NCBI RefSeq assembly: GCF_000380645.1
Contig: NZ_AQXZ01000019.1
Span: 1 to 64,000 of the forward strand
Direction of reading: 5' to 3'
DNA: 64,000 nt
Source of the DNA: Smaragdicoccus niigatensis DSM 44881 = NBRC 103563
GTDB taxonomy: Bacteria > Actinomycetota > Actinomycetes > Mycobacteriales > Mycobacteriaceae
The notes below the pieces were generated by a model. That model had not been told where the DNA came from. It made no database searches and worked only from the letters and a program-made list of their open reading frames with translations. Within the stretch, counting starts at the first letter, position 1. Each line of letters opens with the position of its first letter. The position numbers were made by a program, and so were the translations under genes. Shown here one piece after another: positions 63,848-64,000 of the stretch.

Positions 63848-64000
63848 ATACCGGTCGACGGGCCGATCGAATCGCTCGCGTGGCGCGGGAGCCGGGACGA
63901 CTGTCTTGAGCGAGCCGGCGAATCGGCCATCCACATAGGACCAAAACCGATCTCGTAGCTGGTGGTGTATGTCGTCGTCGACACGCTGCGTGCCCAGCAA

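Overview
The window is a GC-rich, tightly packed actinobacterial chromosome segment. Gene order closely follows Mycobacterium tuberculosis from Rv2845c (proS) to Rv2904c (rplS): proS, efpA, cysG, cobB, cobO, a magnesium-chelatase-like gene, mqo, map, a GNAT gene, ispG, rip1, dxr, a DUF2631 gene, rlmN, cdsA, frr, pyrH, tsf, rpsB, an M23 peptidase, xerC, dprA, a comM-like gene, yraN, a DUF2469 gene, rnhB, lepB and rplS. That points to the order Mycobacteriales, perhaps Nocardiaceae or Gordonia-like; I cannot name a species. Many genes start at GTG or TTG, overlap by 1-7 bases, or have a TANNNT -10 box 6-8 bases before the start codon, which suggests frequent leaderless transcripts.

Region 1 (1-9.2 kb): the end of an IS30-type transposase at the window edge, a secreted CocE-like hydrolase, a GAF-GGDEF diguanylate cyclase, proS, a dienelactone hydrolase, a coupled SDR/PhaC-like pair behind a 29-bp palindromic operator, and the exporter efpA. 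Region 2 (7.7-20 kb): the overlapping operon mqo - chelatase - cobO - cobB - cysG - efpA, then an alpha/beta hydrolase, cobQ and map. Region 3 (20-25.8 kb): a DrrA-type ABC exporter, a nitrobindin-like protein, an APC permease and two small helical proteins. Region 4 (25.7-45.1 kb): MEP isoprenoid genes (ispG, dxr) around the site-2 protease rip1, then rlmN, cdsA, the translation genes frr-pyrH and tsf-rpsB, xerC, an Lsr2-type nucleoid protein, dprA, a comM-like gene, rnhB, lepB and rplS.

Region 5 (45.3-60.3 kb) is the main accessory locus and sits immediately upstream of rplS. It is one minus-strand operon of five genes. The first protein (2570 aa) carries two tandem FMN TIM-barrel (nitronate monooxygenase/PfaD-like) domains, then KS-AT-KR-DH. 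The second (1682 aa) is KS-AT-ACP-DH plus an unassigned tail. They are followed by a free-standing acyl carrier protein, an alpha/beta hydrolase and a PAPS-type sulfotransferase. The architecture resembles a rearranged PUFA/secondary-lipid synthase. The ACP, sulfotransferase and hydrolase set is the same trio that forms terminal alkenes in CurM/Ols-type systems, but here on separate polypeptides. A TetR-type palindrome and a TTGACT promoter precede the operon, and a FtsX/MacB-like ABC transporter lies just upstream on the same strand.

Non-coding features include a decayed copy of the rlmN 3' end, two 46-bp two-hairpin direct repeats flanking a DUF559 nuclease-like gene, two long intergenic palindromes, a hairpin that holds the lepB start codon in its loop, two clear intrinsic terminators, and structured leaders before rpsB and rplS. 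I found no tRNA, rRNA, CRISPR array or known riboswitch.
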